NCBI RefSeq assembly: GCF_014646895.1
Contig: NZ_BMOD01000008.1
Location: 124,001 to 188,000, forward strand
Reading direction: 5' to 3'
DNA from: Deinococcus roseus
GTDB taxonomy: Bacteria; Deinococcota; Deinococci; Deinococcales; Deinococcaceae
Length of the DNA stretch: 64,000 nucleotides
The position numbers were made by a program, and so were the translations under genes. This document shows positions 32,166 to 40,252 of the stretch, one piece after another; the first letter of the stretch is position 1; each line of letters begins with the position of its first letter. A model generated the notes under the pieces. That model did not search any database. It was given only the letters and a program-made list of their open reading frames with translations, and was not told the DNA's origin.

Positions 32166-33476
32166 TCAGTCCGAGGAGATCAGCACCGGAGCCGCCAGGT
32201 TGCTGGTGTCCTGGGTGGAAAAACCAAAGTCATCGTTGTTGTAACCGGATTCCTGGTGGAGGGCCAGGTCCACCCCAATGCTCTCTTCATGCACATCCAC
32301 CCGCAGGGGAATGAAAATCTGGGTGAGTTTCATGCTCACAAAAGTGAGGCCCGCACAGAAGGCCACAGTGAAGATCAATCCAAGGGCTTGAACCCCAAAC
32401 TGGGTGAGGGGGTCTTTGCCCTGCCCGGTGGTGAAAGCGAACAGACCGGTGAACAGGATGCCCACCACGCCGCCCATGCCGTGCACGGCGAACACGTCAA
32501 GGGAATCATCGAATTTCAGTTTGTGCTTGTAGGCCAGAATCCAGAAGGACACGGTGGTGGCCAGGAAGCCTAGCAGGAGGGCAGCCAGAGGGCTGATGAA
32601 GCCCGCAGCAGGTGTTACAGCGACGAGGCCTGCAATGCTTCCGGTGGCCGCACCCAGCACGGTAGCGCGTTTGGAGTGCACGTATTCCCACAGCATCCAG
32701 CTCAGCATGGCTGAAGCGCCAGCGGCATTGGTGGCGGTGATGGCCCGTCCTGCGCTTTCTCCAGCAGTGAGGGCAGACCCTGCATTGAAGCCCAGCCAGC
32801 CGAACCACAGGAGGCCCACACCCAGCAGCACATAAACCATGTTGTGGGGAAGCACAGCACGGCGGGGCCAGCCAAAACGCCCACCCACCATCATGGCGGC
32901 AATCAGGCCAGAGAATCCGCAGGCCACCTCGATGGGGAGGCCTCCGGCGAAGTCCAGCACACCCAGTTTGGCCAGCCAGCCGTTTGGGGTCCACAGCCAG
33001 TGCACCAGGGGGATGTACACCAGAATGCTCCAAAGGGTGATGAACAGCAGGTAGGCTCCGAAACGCATCCTTTCCACCACTGCACCGCTGATCAAGGCCG
33101 GGGTGATGATGGCAAAACCTGTCTGAAACAGCACAAAGACATATTCGGGGATGGTGCCCCAGACCTGGTTGTCCAGGCCTGCCAGACCGGCATGGGAAAG
33201 GTTGCCGATCCAGCTTCCCTCACCAAAAGCCAGGGAGTAGCCGAAGAAAATCCACAGCACCGACACAATGGCAATGGCGGCGAAGCTCATCATCATGGTG
33301 TTGAGAACGCTGCGGGTGGAGACCAGACCTCCGTAAAAGAGGGCCAGTCCGGGGGTCATCAGGAGCACCAGGGCACTTGAGGCAAGTACCCATGCGGTGT
33401 CTCCCGAGTCTATCTTGCCGCTTGCAGCCAGGGCAGGGCCGCTGAGCAACACCAACAGGGGAAGAAGGCGCGTCAT
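32166..33476 (-). CDS. amt: Ammonium transporter
   Basis: This is a trimeric inner-membrane channel for ammonium. The 436-residue protein begins with a cleavable-looking signal (MTRLLPLLVLLSGPALA) and has about eleven membrane helices. Family motifs include DTAWVLASSALVLLMTPGLALFYGG, the pore-histidine segment DFAGGLPIEVACGFSGL and FAVHGMGGVVGILFTG. The first of the usual twin pore histidines in DFAGG(x)xVH is replaced here by Glu (IEVACG). The start at 33476 follows TACGCT by six bases. An ATG at 33515 is the alternative. No glnK gene is next to it. Confidence 0.94.
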   Translation of the reverse strand: MTRLLPLLVLLSGPALAASGKIDSGDTAWVLASSALVLLMTPGLALFYGGLVSTRSVLNTMMMSFAAIAIVSVLWIFFGYSLAFGEGSWIGNLSHAGLAGLDNQVWGTIPEYVFVLFQTGFAIITPALISGAVVERMRFGAYLLFITLWSILVYIPLVHWLWTPNGWLAKLGVLDFAGGLPIEVACGFSGLIAAMMVGGRFGWPRRAVLPHNMVYVLLGVGLLWFGWLGFNAGSALTAGESAGRAITATNAAGASAMLSWMLWEYVHSKRATVLGAATGSIAGLVAVTPAAGFISPLAALLLGFLATTVSFWILAYKHKLKFDDSLDVFAVHGMGGVVGILFTGLFAFTTGQGKDPLTQFGVQALGLIFTVAFCAGLTFVSMKLTQIFIPLRVDVHEESIGVDLALHQESGYNNDDFGFSTQDTSNLAAPVLISSD

Positions 33477-33619
33477 GGTTCCAGCGTAACCGCCTTTGCG
33501 TTTTGTGTGCTTCATTTGTGCAGTCAAGCCCAAATTTCATGAACGTCTAGCAGGTTCTCCAGGAAGTTTCGCATTTTGATGCAAGAATTTAAGCAAAGCG
33601 TGCAGAAAATGCGGAACAA

Positions 33620-35053
33620 TCAGGACAAAAAGCCTTCCCAGCCAGAGGTTTTGATTGCCTGTTCTGCAATTCTGTTGAGTTCCTGCTCCAATTCACCACT
33701 CCAATCTGGCACTTCGGCCTGAAGCTGCAGGATGTTCAGAAATTCCTGAACAAAAAGCCGGTTTTCAAAGAGACCATGCAGGTAAGCCCCCCTGACGTTT
33801 CCCTGCTGCCATCCCAGTTCATGGGGCAACCAGGGGGTGGCTCCCAGGTTGCGGGTGATGCCATGGTGAATCTCATAACCTGAGACCTCACCATCCAGAT
33901 AAGGGATGCAGGTTTGCAGGGTGGTCTTGTCCGGGTCCAGGGTGGTTTCCACTTCCAGCAGACCCAGACCTTCTGCATCTCCGCTTTCAATGTTGTGGGG
34001 GTCCAGCAAGCGGCGGCCCAGCAATTGCATGCCTCCACAAATGCCCAGAACAGGTTTCCCTGTGGATGCAAATTGCTGAACCTGCACTTTCCAGCCGGTC
34101 TGGTCCAGCCAGCGCAGGGATTCTGCGGTGTTGCGTGAGCCCGGCAAAATCAGGGCATCGTAAACCTCCAGGTTTTGCAGGTCCCTGAGCGGCACCACCT
34201 GCACCCCGGACTGGTGCACCAGCGGATCAAACTCATCCAGGTTGCTGGCATAGGGATAACACAGCAGCGCAATGTTTTTCACCCCGAACCTGGGTTCTGC
34301 CCGGTAATGCAGGGTGTCTTCTTCAGGAAGTTTGTTGGGCAGCATGTCCACAATGGCCACCACAGGAATCCCGGTTTGCTGTTCAAGCCACATCGGGGCT
34401 TCCCTGAGGAGGGTTTTGTCTCCCCGGAATTTGTTGAGGATGAAGCCTTTGACCAGAGACCGTTCTTCCTCATCCAGGCACATCCAGGTGCCCAGCAAAT
34501 GCGCAAAAGCGCCTCCTTTGTCTATGTCTGCAATCAGGTACACCTCTGCCTGGGCTTCTTTTGCCACCCGCATGTTCACGATGTCGCTCTTTTTGAGGTT
34601 GATCTCTGCCGGGCTTCCCGCCCCCTCAATGATCAGGATTTCAGCTTCCTGCTGCAGGCTGTGCAGGGCTTCCTGCACCACACCCCAGAGCCTGGGTTTG
34701 CGGTCAAACCAGGGCAAAGCAGAAATTTCAGGATCAGGCTTGCCCATAACCACCACGGCACTGCGGGTGTCTGCCATGGGTTTGAGGAGCACCGGATTCA
34801 TCCGCACATCTGGCAAAACCCTCGCTGCCAGCGCCTGCAGGTACTGTGCCCGCCCGATCTCCAGTCCATCCCGCGTCACAGCAGCAAAATTGCTCATGTT
34901 CTGGGCTTTGAAAGGGCGCACCTGGTAACCCAGGTTGGCATAGTGCCTGCACAGGGCCGCCGTCAGAAACGACTTGCCCGCATCTGAGGTGCATCCCATC
35001 AGCATGATGGTTTTCAGGGGTTTTTTGTGCATGTTTTCTGTTTTATGGTTCAT
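33620..35053 (-). CDS. cobQ: Cobyric acid synthase
   Basis: This glutamine-dependent enzyme amidates adenosyl-cobyrinic acid a,c-diamide at four positions. The 477-residue protein has an N-terminal dethiobiotin-synthetase-like ATPase (IMLMGCTSDAGKSFLTAALCR, RPFKAQNMSNF, IIEGAGSPAEINL) and a C-terminal glutaminase with nucleophile in VLGICGGMQLLG and His in VRGAYLHGLFEN. It is last in the riboswitch-controlled leftward operon, 27 bases behind cobD. Confidence 0.96.
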   Translation of the reverse strand: MNHKTENMHKKPLKTIMLMGCTSDAGKSFLTAALCRHYANLGYQVRPFKAQNMSNFAAVTRDGLEIGRAQYLQALAARVLPDVRMNPVLLKPMADTRSAVVVMGKPDPEISALPWFDRKPRLWGVVQEALHSLQQEAEILIIEGAGSPAEINLKKSDIVNMRVAKEAQAEVYLIADIDKGGAFAHLLGTWMCLDEEERSLVKGFILNKFRGDKTLLREAPMWLEQQTGIPVVAIVDMLPNKLPEEDTLHYRAEPRFGVKNIALLCYPYASNLDEFDPLVHQSGVQVVPLRDLQNLEVYDALILPGSRNTAESLRWLDQTGWKVQVQQFASTGKPVLGICGGMQLLGRRLLDPHNIESGDAEGLGLLEVETTLDPDKTTLQTCIPYLDGEVSGYEIHHGITRNLGATPWLPHELGWQQGNVRGAYLHGLFENRLFVQEFLNILQLQAEVPDWSGELEQELNRIAEQAIKTSGWEGFLS

Positions 35054-35080
35054 GTTTTTTCTCTTTAAAAGTGTTGCAGG

Positions 35081-36046
35081 TCAAAAGTGCTGCAGGCCAT
35101 AAAAGTCACGCAGGCCTTGCAGCAAAAATGCATCCTTTTCAAGCTGGGTGCTGACCCGGATGTGATCAGGAAAACCATAACTGGCACAGTCCCTGACCCG
35201 GATTCCCCTTTCCAGCAGAAAAGCATTCAGTCTGGGGGTTTCAGGGGCTGGAAAGAGCATGAAAGGCAAACCCTGAGGCTGGACCTTCAGGGCAACAGCC
35301 AGTTGTGCTGCAGCTTTTTGCACCACAGGCAGGGTCTGCTGCACAAAATCCTGGGCCACAGGCAGGCTCCTGAGGGCCACATCCAGACTGGCGGGCAAAT
35401 GCCACGCACTCTGCAGGTTGCTCAACTGCTGGGCGATGGGTTCGCTGCACAGGGCATAAGCCAGGCGCATCCCCACCACCCCATGCACCTTCCCTGGAGA
35501 TTGCAGTCGGATCACCCGCTCGGGAAGTGCTGTTGGATGGATGCCCAGAAAAGGCAGGTAAGCTTCATCCAGCAACACATGCTCTGCCTGATCCAGCAAG
35601 GGTTGCAGGTCTTCCCAGAAATGCCCTGTTGGGTTGTGGGGGTTGGAGAGGTAAAGCAATTTCACTGGTTTGAGCTGTGGGTTCAGGCGGTCTGTGACCT
35701 GCAGCTTGCCTCTGCACAACTCCACTGCACGGGCAAATTCTCCAAAAGGCGCACCCACAGACAGCACTTCATCTCCAGGACGGAGCAGGGCAAAACAGAT
35801 GCGGTACATCAGTTCGCTGGCCCCCACTCCCAGCACCACCTGTTCTGGTCTGACCTGATGCCAGTGGGCCAGAACGGTGCGGGTGTGCAGGTAGGTGGGC
35901 TCTGGATATTCGGTCAGGTCTGCGGCTTTCCAGGCCTGCAGCAACACTGGATTGGGTCCCAGAGGATTGCTGTTCACCGAGAAATCCAGCGGCTGATCTT
36001 CGGCTTGTTTGCCCCCGTGGAGGGCTTTTGGGATCAGCGGAAACAT
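35081..36046 (-). CDS. cobD: PLP-dependent threonine-phosphate decarboxylase-like enzyme (CobD/CobC)
   Basis: This enzyme supplies (R)-1-amino-2-propanol phosphate for the nucleotide loop. The 321-residue fold-type I aminotransferase shows FSVNSNPLGPNP at the start, LYLSNPHNPTG, LLDEAYLPF and the PLP lysine in SPGKVHGVVGMRLAYAL. The C-terminal zinc tail of some CobD proteins is absent. Its ATG overlaps the end of cbiB by 13 bases. Assignment rests on both motifs and position in the B12 operon. Confidence 0.9.
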   Translation of the reverse strand: MFPLIPKALHGGKQAEDQPLDFSVNSNPLGPNPVLLQAWKAADLTEYPEPTYLHTRTVLAHWHQVRPEQVVLGVGASELMYRICFALLRPGDEVLSVGAPFGEFARAVELCRGKLQVTDRLNPQLKPVKLLYLSNPHNPTGHFWEDLQPLLDQAEHVLLDEAYLPFLGIHPTALPERVIRLQSPGKVHGVVGMRLAYALCSEPIAQQLSNLQSAWHLPASLDVALRSLPVAQDFVQQTLPVVQKAAAQLAVALKVQPQGLPFMLFPAPETPRLNAFLLERGIRVRDCASYGFPDHIRVSTQLEKDAFLLQGLRDFYGLQHF

Positions 36047-36921
36047 GCCACCACAGCCAGTAAAGCCACAGCCACCCAGGCCACCCGATGGAGGACAGAC
36101 AGCGTTTCCTGCAGATCTTTGCGCTCAGGTTCCCTGAATTCTGCTCCCAGCACATAGGTTTCCCGTTTGCTGAGTTTGACCCCCAGCAGACCGGCCAGGG
36201 CTGCCATCGGATACCCCGAGTTGGGGCTGGGGGTCATCTGGGCATCCCGCAACATGGTTTGGAAAGCCCGCTCAGACTTGCCCACCGCACAGATCAGCCC
36301 GCCGGTCAGCCGGGCAGGAATCAGGTTGAGCACATCATCCATGCGGGCCGCCACCTTACCAAAATGTTCCAGTTCCAGGCTGCGGTAACCCCACATGGCA
36401 TCTGCTGTGTTGCAAAAACGGTAGAAGGCCACCATGGGCAACCCTCCCACCAGAAACCAGAACAGTGGGGCCACCAGAGAATCCGAGAGGTTTTCGGCCA
36501 CGGATTCCATGGCTGCACCCATCACTTCACTTTCAGACAGTTCTGAGGTGTTGCGGCTCACCAGATGCCAGGAGAGTTCCTGTCTGGCCTCTGGCAAGGT
36601 GGGGGCATCCAGCACTTTTTCTCCTGCCTGTTTCAGGGCTTTCCAGGCCATCAGGGGTTTCAGGCACAGGGTCAGCAAGAGCAACTGGATTCCTGTGGGA
36701 AAAAGCTGAAGCAGAATCTGAACCACAAGAGCAACCAGCACCACCAGTCCAGCACCCACACCCCAGCCCAGCAAACCGGGCAAGAAGCCCTTCTTCAAAA
36801 CCCTGCGGGCCAGTTGCAAATAATTGCCCATCCAGACCACCGGGTGAAGTTTGCTGGGGGGTTCTCCCAGATGGTCCAGCCCAAAAGCCAGCAGGATGGT
36901 CAGGCCAGAAAACAGAGCCAC
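36034..36921 (-). CDS. cbiB: Adenosylcobinamide-phosphate synthase
   Basis: This membrane enzyme joins aminopropanol (phosphate) to cobyric acid. The 295-residue protein has several membrane helices and family words DHLGEPPSKLHPVVWMG, SRNTSELSESEV, SVAENLSDSLVAPLFWF, RFCNTADAMWGYR and PNSGYPMAALAGLLGV. GTG start, overlapping the preceding membrane-protein gene by 22 bases and cobD by 13 bases, so it is tightly coupled in the operon. Confidence 0.96.
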   Translation of the reverse strand: MALFSGLTILLAFGLDHLGEPPSKLHPVVWMGNYLQLARRVLKKGFLPGLLGWGVGAGLVVLVALVVQILLQLFPTGIQLLLLTLCLKPLMAWKALKQAGEKVLDAPTLPEARQELSWHLVSRNTSELSESEVMGAAMESVAENLSDSLVAPLFWFLVGGLPMVAFYRFCNTADAMWGYRSLELEHFGKVAARMDDVLNLIPARLTGGLICAVGKSERAFQTMLRDAQMTPSPNSGYPMAALAGLLGVKLSKRETYVLGAEFREPERKDLQETLSVLHRVAWVAVALLAVVACFR

Positions 36922-37256
36922 AATCCCCCAATGGTTTCCAGAATGAACATCAGCTGCATTTTTCCCCGGGGTGCCCCACCCCGAAACAAAGCCACAATGC
37001 GCCCCATGGGCTGGGCCAGCACCATCAGGGCAGCAAAAATGGCCACAGGTCTTTCATGGGGCAAAAAAGCCGCATAAATCAGCATGGCTGCAGTGACCGA
37101 CCACACCCCCACATAAATGGCGTGAAATTCACTCAGGCCATTTATGTTGTCAAACCTGAGGCCCAGGTCCTGCATCACGCTGGAAGGCTTCCTGATCACC
37201 TGCACCGTGATCAGGACATAGACCAGGGCCACCCCGAGGAAAAGCAACGTGCGCAT
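36900..37256 (-). CDS. Small membrane protein of unknown function in the B12 operon (DUF4345-like)
   Basis: This 118-residue protein has about four membrane helices (LLFLGVALVYVLITVQV, HAIYVGVWSVTAAMLIYAAFL, VAIFAALMVLAQPMGRIVALF, LMFILETIGGLWLCFL). The pattern resembles DUF4345 proteins, with moderate certainty. It lies three bases after cobO and overlaps cbiB, so it is expressed with the cobalamin genes under the riboswitch. Its job is unknown. A membrane partner of CbiB or a uptake aid is possible but unproven. Confidence 0.75.
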   Translation of the reverse strand: MRTLLFLGVALVYVLITVQVIRKPSSVMQDLGLRFDNINGLSEFHAIYVGVWSVTAAMLIYAAFLPHERPVAIFAALMVLAQPMGRIVALFRGGAPRGKMQLMFILETIGGLWLCFLA

Positions 37257-37259
37257 GGT

Positions 37260-37826
37260 TTAGTGCTCAATCCCTTTCTGGGCAGGGATTCCAGCCTCAA
37301 AGGCATGCTTGATGGGGGTCATCTCGGTGACTGTATCAGCCATTTCGATCAGTGCAGCAGGGGCATTGCGACCCGTGAGCACCACATGCAGCATCTTCGG
37401 ACGGGCTTTCAGGGTGGCCAGGACATCCTGCACATCAATCCAGCCCCAGTTGATGGGATAGGTCACCTCATCCAGCACAATCAGGTCATACTGGTCAGAC
37501 AGCATGGCCTCTTTTGCCTCCTGCCAGCCCATCTGCGCCATCTCTTTGCTGCGGTCCAGGTCCTTGCTGGTCCAGGAGAACCCATCTCCCAGCCCTGCAA
37601 AAGGAATGCCCAGCGTTTTCAGGCTGCGGTGCTCTCCAAAATTCGCACTTTCATGCTTGATGAACTGCAGCAGGCGGGTTCTCAGACCGCGACCCTGGGC
37701 ACGCACCAGCAGGCCCAGCGCAGCAGTGGTCTTGCCCTTGCCATTTCCAGTGTTGATGATCAGCAGACCCCGGCGCTCTCCCTGGGGTTTCTCGTAAGGT
37801 TTGGTGGTGTGAGGCTGGCTGCTCAT
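37260..37826 (-). CDS. cobO: Corrinoid adenosyltransferase
   Basis: This enzyme transfers adenosyl from ATP to the cobalt of corrinoids. The 188-residue protein is of the CobA/CobO/BtuR type with the P-loop NTGNGKGKTTAALGL, then LQFIKHE, DLIVLDEVTYPINWGWI and VVLTGRNAP. ATGA overlap with cbiZ. Second gene of the operon. Confidence 0.96.
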   Translation of the reverse strand: MSSQPHTTKPYEKPQGERRGLLIINTGNGKGKTTAALGLLVRAQGRGLRTRLLQFIKHESANFGEHRSLKTLGIPFAGLGDGFSWTSKDLDRSKEMAQMGWQEAKEAMLSDQYDLIVLDEVTYPINWGWIDVQDVLATLKARPKMLHVVLTGRNAPAALIEMADTVTEMTPIKHAFEAGIPAQKGIEH

Positions 37827-38461
37827 TTGATCGCCTCTCTGAAAGCATCTTCAAAGGCACGGGCCACTGCACGGCCCACCGGGGTCACGGCACCCGAGTA
37901 TTTCTCTTCTTTGCCTCCCAGCATCACCACGGTCACGGTGTCGGTGCTGGTTCCGGTGCCAGGAAAACCTTCACGGGTTTCACGGCCCTGCAGCACACGG
38001 GCTTTGACCTCGGTGACCATCTGCACGGCTTCTACCAGGGCAGCATCCGGCAGGTGGGCCTCGATGCACACAATGGTGTTGATGGTTCCTGGTTTGTGAT
38101 CACTGACTGGGGTCAGCCCTGGAGCACTCAGGTTGCCCAGTCCCGCCGTCACAAAAGCCGTGACGTTGATGCCCTGCTCCTCTGCCCTGCCCTCTCCAAA
38201 TTTCCAGACGTCCACTGCAGTCAGGCAGCACACCGTCTGTTCGGGAGGCAGGTTCACCGCCCTGATTTCTTCACGCACCGCCTGTTGAACATCAACAGGG
38301 CAGAAATCCATCCCCACCGTGCGGTTCAGCACATACCTTGCGCGGGTCAGGCCACCATTGAAAGGGGCACTGGACAGGACGGTTCTGGGCTCCAGAAAAT
38401 CCAGAATGAGGCTTGAGGGTTTGAGGGTCAGACAGACCTGCTCGGTTTCCAGACTCTGCAT
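37823..38461 (-). CDS. cbiZ: Adenosylcobinamide amidohydrolase
   Basis: CbiZ cuts the aminopropanol side chain off adenosylcobinamide, giving adenosylcobyric acid so that scavenged corrinoids can be rebuilt. The 212-residue protein has the family words SSAPFNGGLTRARYVLNRTV, VTAGLGNLSAPG, PGTINTIVCIEAHL and VQMVTEVKARVL. The ATG at 38461 follows GGAG by four bases. The in-frame ATG at 38518 would abut the riboswitch and adds residues unlike the family. It is the first gene behind the cobalamin riboswitch, consistent with salvage. Confidence 0.92.
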   Translation of the reverse strand: MQSLETEQVCLTLKPSSLILDFLEPRTVLSSAPFNGGLTRARYVLNRTVGMDFCPVDVQQAVREEIRAVNLPPEQTVCCLTAVDVWKFGEGRAEEQGINVTAFVTAGLGNLSAPGLTPVSDHKPGTINTIVCIEAHLPDAALVEAVQMVTEVKARVLQGRETREGFPGTGTSTDTVTVVMLGGKEEKYSGAVTPVGRAVARAFEDAFREAIK

Positions 38462-38520
38462 GGTTCTCCACACACGAGCGGGTTTGAATTGCGCTGCACG
38501 CACCCAATCGCGAGGCATTC

Positions 38521-38685
38521 ACTGGGGTGGCATTCGGACTGAAGACTTTTGCTGCATCTATCACCGTTGCGCGTCAGTTCTGGACTTGCCCGCAGCATCT
38601 CCTGCACCGCGCACCAGATTCCCCACTTGGGTTTTCACCCTCAAACCGTCCTACGCGGAGCGGTTCCCAGCACCTCACAGCTTAA
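38521..38685 (-). promoter_or_regulatory. Cobalamin riboswitch
   Basis: On the minus strand the conserved blocks appear in order: a 5' paired region with AACCG/CGGTT, then GTGGGGAATCTGGTG (consensus GGGAAnnnGGTG), then CGCGCAACGGTGA (consensus CGCnACTGT), then the B12 box AGTCCGAATGCCACCC. It ends about 60 bases before cbiZ, leaving room for an expression platform that could hide the GGAG site. Binding of adenosylcobalamin would turn the operon down. Confidence 0.88.
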
Positions 38686-38712
38686 CACTGCAGTGGGAAA
38701 GTCGGGGGTGGG

Positions 38713-38728
38713 TGTTTCACGTGAAACA
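38713..38728. promoter_or_regulatory. parS site 2 (exact)
   Basis: TGTTTCACGTGAAACA, an exact match to the ParB binding palindrome, in the intergenic region upstream of the riboswitch, about 19 kb from parAB. Confidence 0.9.
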
Positions 38729-38734
38729 TTCGGG

Positions 38735-38860
38735 AGCAGAAGGCGCTAAAGACGCCGAGGGCCGAGAGCCAAGGGCAACGACCCAGTGCCGACCAGACCG
38801 CTATGGAGGCACGTCGTCAGGGTCAAACAGAAGGCAGAAGCCAAAAAGGGTAAACTGGAA
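38735..38860. repeat. Non-coding stretch with dispersed repeat pieces
   Basis: GCAGAAGGC, GCCGAGAGCC heptamers, CAGTGCCGA, GAGGCACG and CAGAAGGCAGAAG occur in the same order or style as in the spacer at 541-800 and in the element at 16909-17115. No ORF in this stretch is convincing. Confidence 0.5.
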
Positions 38861-38912
38861 AAGAAGAACTCCGCAACGGGGTCAGCCCAAATCCATTTGA
38901 GTTCTTGAAAAC

Positions 38913-39545
38913 ATGCCTCAAAACAAACTTTTGCCCTGTCGTGGCTGTGGCGCTCTGGTGCACACCGAGCAGGCCATCATTGCCCCTTATTCACATGACA
39001 CCAAATGTCCAATGTGTGGCTGGACAGAAGATCTGGATGGATTTCTGATCTTTGATTCCTTCTGGAGCACCCAGCATCTCTACAGGCACCAGCGGGCTGC
39101 ATCAAAATGCTCTCTGATGACCAAGGCACATGAACAAGAGGCCATTGAATTTGATCCAGAATTTCGCCTGATCCTGAGAAAAGATTTTCTGATGTCAAAC
39201 AGGCTTTGCCTGCAAATGGACCTCTCTTCTGATCCCGAAACCTGGTTCTACTGGCGCAAGAATTACTGGCACAAAAACCCCCAGATCATCCACAAAAAGA
39301 GTTACCTCCGAAAGCTCAGGCGCATCATGCAGGATCCTGTAAAGCGCAAATCCGAACGTCCAGCAGTTGCACCCTGTTCTGGGTGTGGAGGACCGCTGGA
39401 ATGGTACATTCGCAGGTCCCATGAGCTGGCTTTCAAATGTCCCAGATGCAAAATGCTTTATGTTCGGGGGTCAAAACTGTTCGAGGTTCCTCCCGTTCAG
39501 GGTGATACTGTGGGGCAATGTTGCGTTACGCCCACCTCGCCCTGA
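38913..39545 (+). CDS. Zinc-ribbon protein of unknown function upstream of cobS
   Basis: This 210-residue protein has an N-terminal CxxC pair set (CRGCG near residue 9, CPMCG near 32) and a C-terminal set (CSGCGG, CPRC), consistent with two zinc ribbons, separated by a basic, Trp/Tyr-rich middle. No family is recognised. Its last 28 bases overlap the start of cobS, so it is translationally linked to the rightward B12 genes. A role in DNA or RNA binding, or metal handling, is possible. Confidence 0.7.
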   Translation: MPQNKLLPCRGCGALVHTEQAIIAPYSHDTKCPMCGWTEDLDGFLIFDSFWSTQHLYRHQRAASKCSLMTKAHEQEAIEFDPEFRLILRKDFLMSNRLCLQMDLSSDPETWFYWRKNYWHKNPQIIHKKSYLRKLRRIMQDPVKRKSERPAVAPCSGCGGPLEWYIRRSHELAFKCPRCKMLYVRGSKLFEVPPVQGDTVGQCCVTPTSP

Positions 39546-40252
39546 CTTTCCTGACCACCCTGCCTCTCCCAGACGTGGGTGAGGTCAGGGAAGGAGAATT
39601 CAAGAAAGCCAGTGGATTCTATCCTCTGGCCGGTTATGCTGTGGGTCTGGTCCTGTTTCTGGTGCTGCTGCTGGGTCAGTTCTTTCCTGCTGGTGTCAGT
39701 GGTGCCCTGGCCCTCACAGCATGGTTGTGGATCACCGGAATGCTGCACTTTGATGGTCTGGTGGATGCTGGAGACGCACTGCTGGTCATGAAATCCCCCC
39801 AGAAGCGCCTGGAAATCCTCAAAGATGTGCACATCGGGGCTTTTGGGCTGGCTGTTGCAGTGGTGGCTTTGCTGTTCAAATGGAGCCTGCTGACCGAACT
39901 GCATGGCCACAAATGGACCACACTTTTTCCATTGGTCCTTGTTCCAGCCATTGCCCGCTTTTCCGTATTGATCCCCATGAACCTGTTTCCTGCAGCCAGA
40001 GAAGAATCCCTGGGGGCCAGGTCCAGAGAAGGCTGGTGGCAGATGGGGCTCCTTTTGATCCTTCCAGTGCTGGTTTTTCCAGGTGGCTGGTGGATGCTGC
40101 TGGCTGGAATGCTGTCAGCCCTGCTGGTGGCCCGTTTTGCTGCAGGCAGGCTGGGAGGGGGCATCAATGGGGATGTGTATGGGGCCATCATCGAATGCAC
40201 TGAAATTGCTGTGCTTCTTTTGTGGGTGCTGGTGTCAGGAGGACACAAATGA
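39518..40252 (+). CDS. cobS: Adenosylcobinamide-GDP ribazoletransferase (cobalamin synthase)
   Basis: This membrane enzyme joins adenosylcobinamide-GDP and alpha-ribazole (phosphate), the last assembly step. The 244-residue protein has about six helices and the family words FLTTLPLP, FYPLAGYAVGL, LHFDGLVDAGDALL and KDVHIGAFGLAV, plus GGGINGDVYGAIIECTEIAVLL near the end. The ATG lies inside the zinc-ribbon gene. GATACT is eight bases upstream. ATGA overlap with the cobC-cobU fusion. Confidence 0.95.
   Translation: MLRYAHLALTFLTTLPLPDVGEVREGEFKKASGFYPLAGYAVGLVLFLVLLLGQFFPAGVSGALALTAWLWITGMLHFDGLVDAGDALLVMKSPQKRLEILKDVHIGAFGLAVAVVALLFKWSLLTELHGHKWTTLFPLVLVPAIARFSVLIPMNLFPAAREESLGARSREGWWQMGLLLILPVLVFPGGWWMLLAGMLSALLVARFAAGRLGGGINGDVYGAIIECTEIAVLLLWVLVSGGHK

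Noticed and set aside
36465..38099. 544-codon plus-strand frame opposite cbiB, cobO and cbiZ
   Set aside because: Antisense to three recognised cobalamin genes. No protein-like features.
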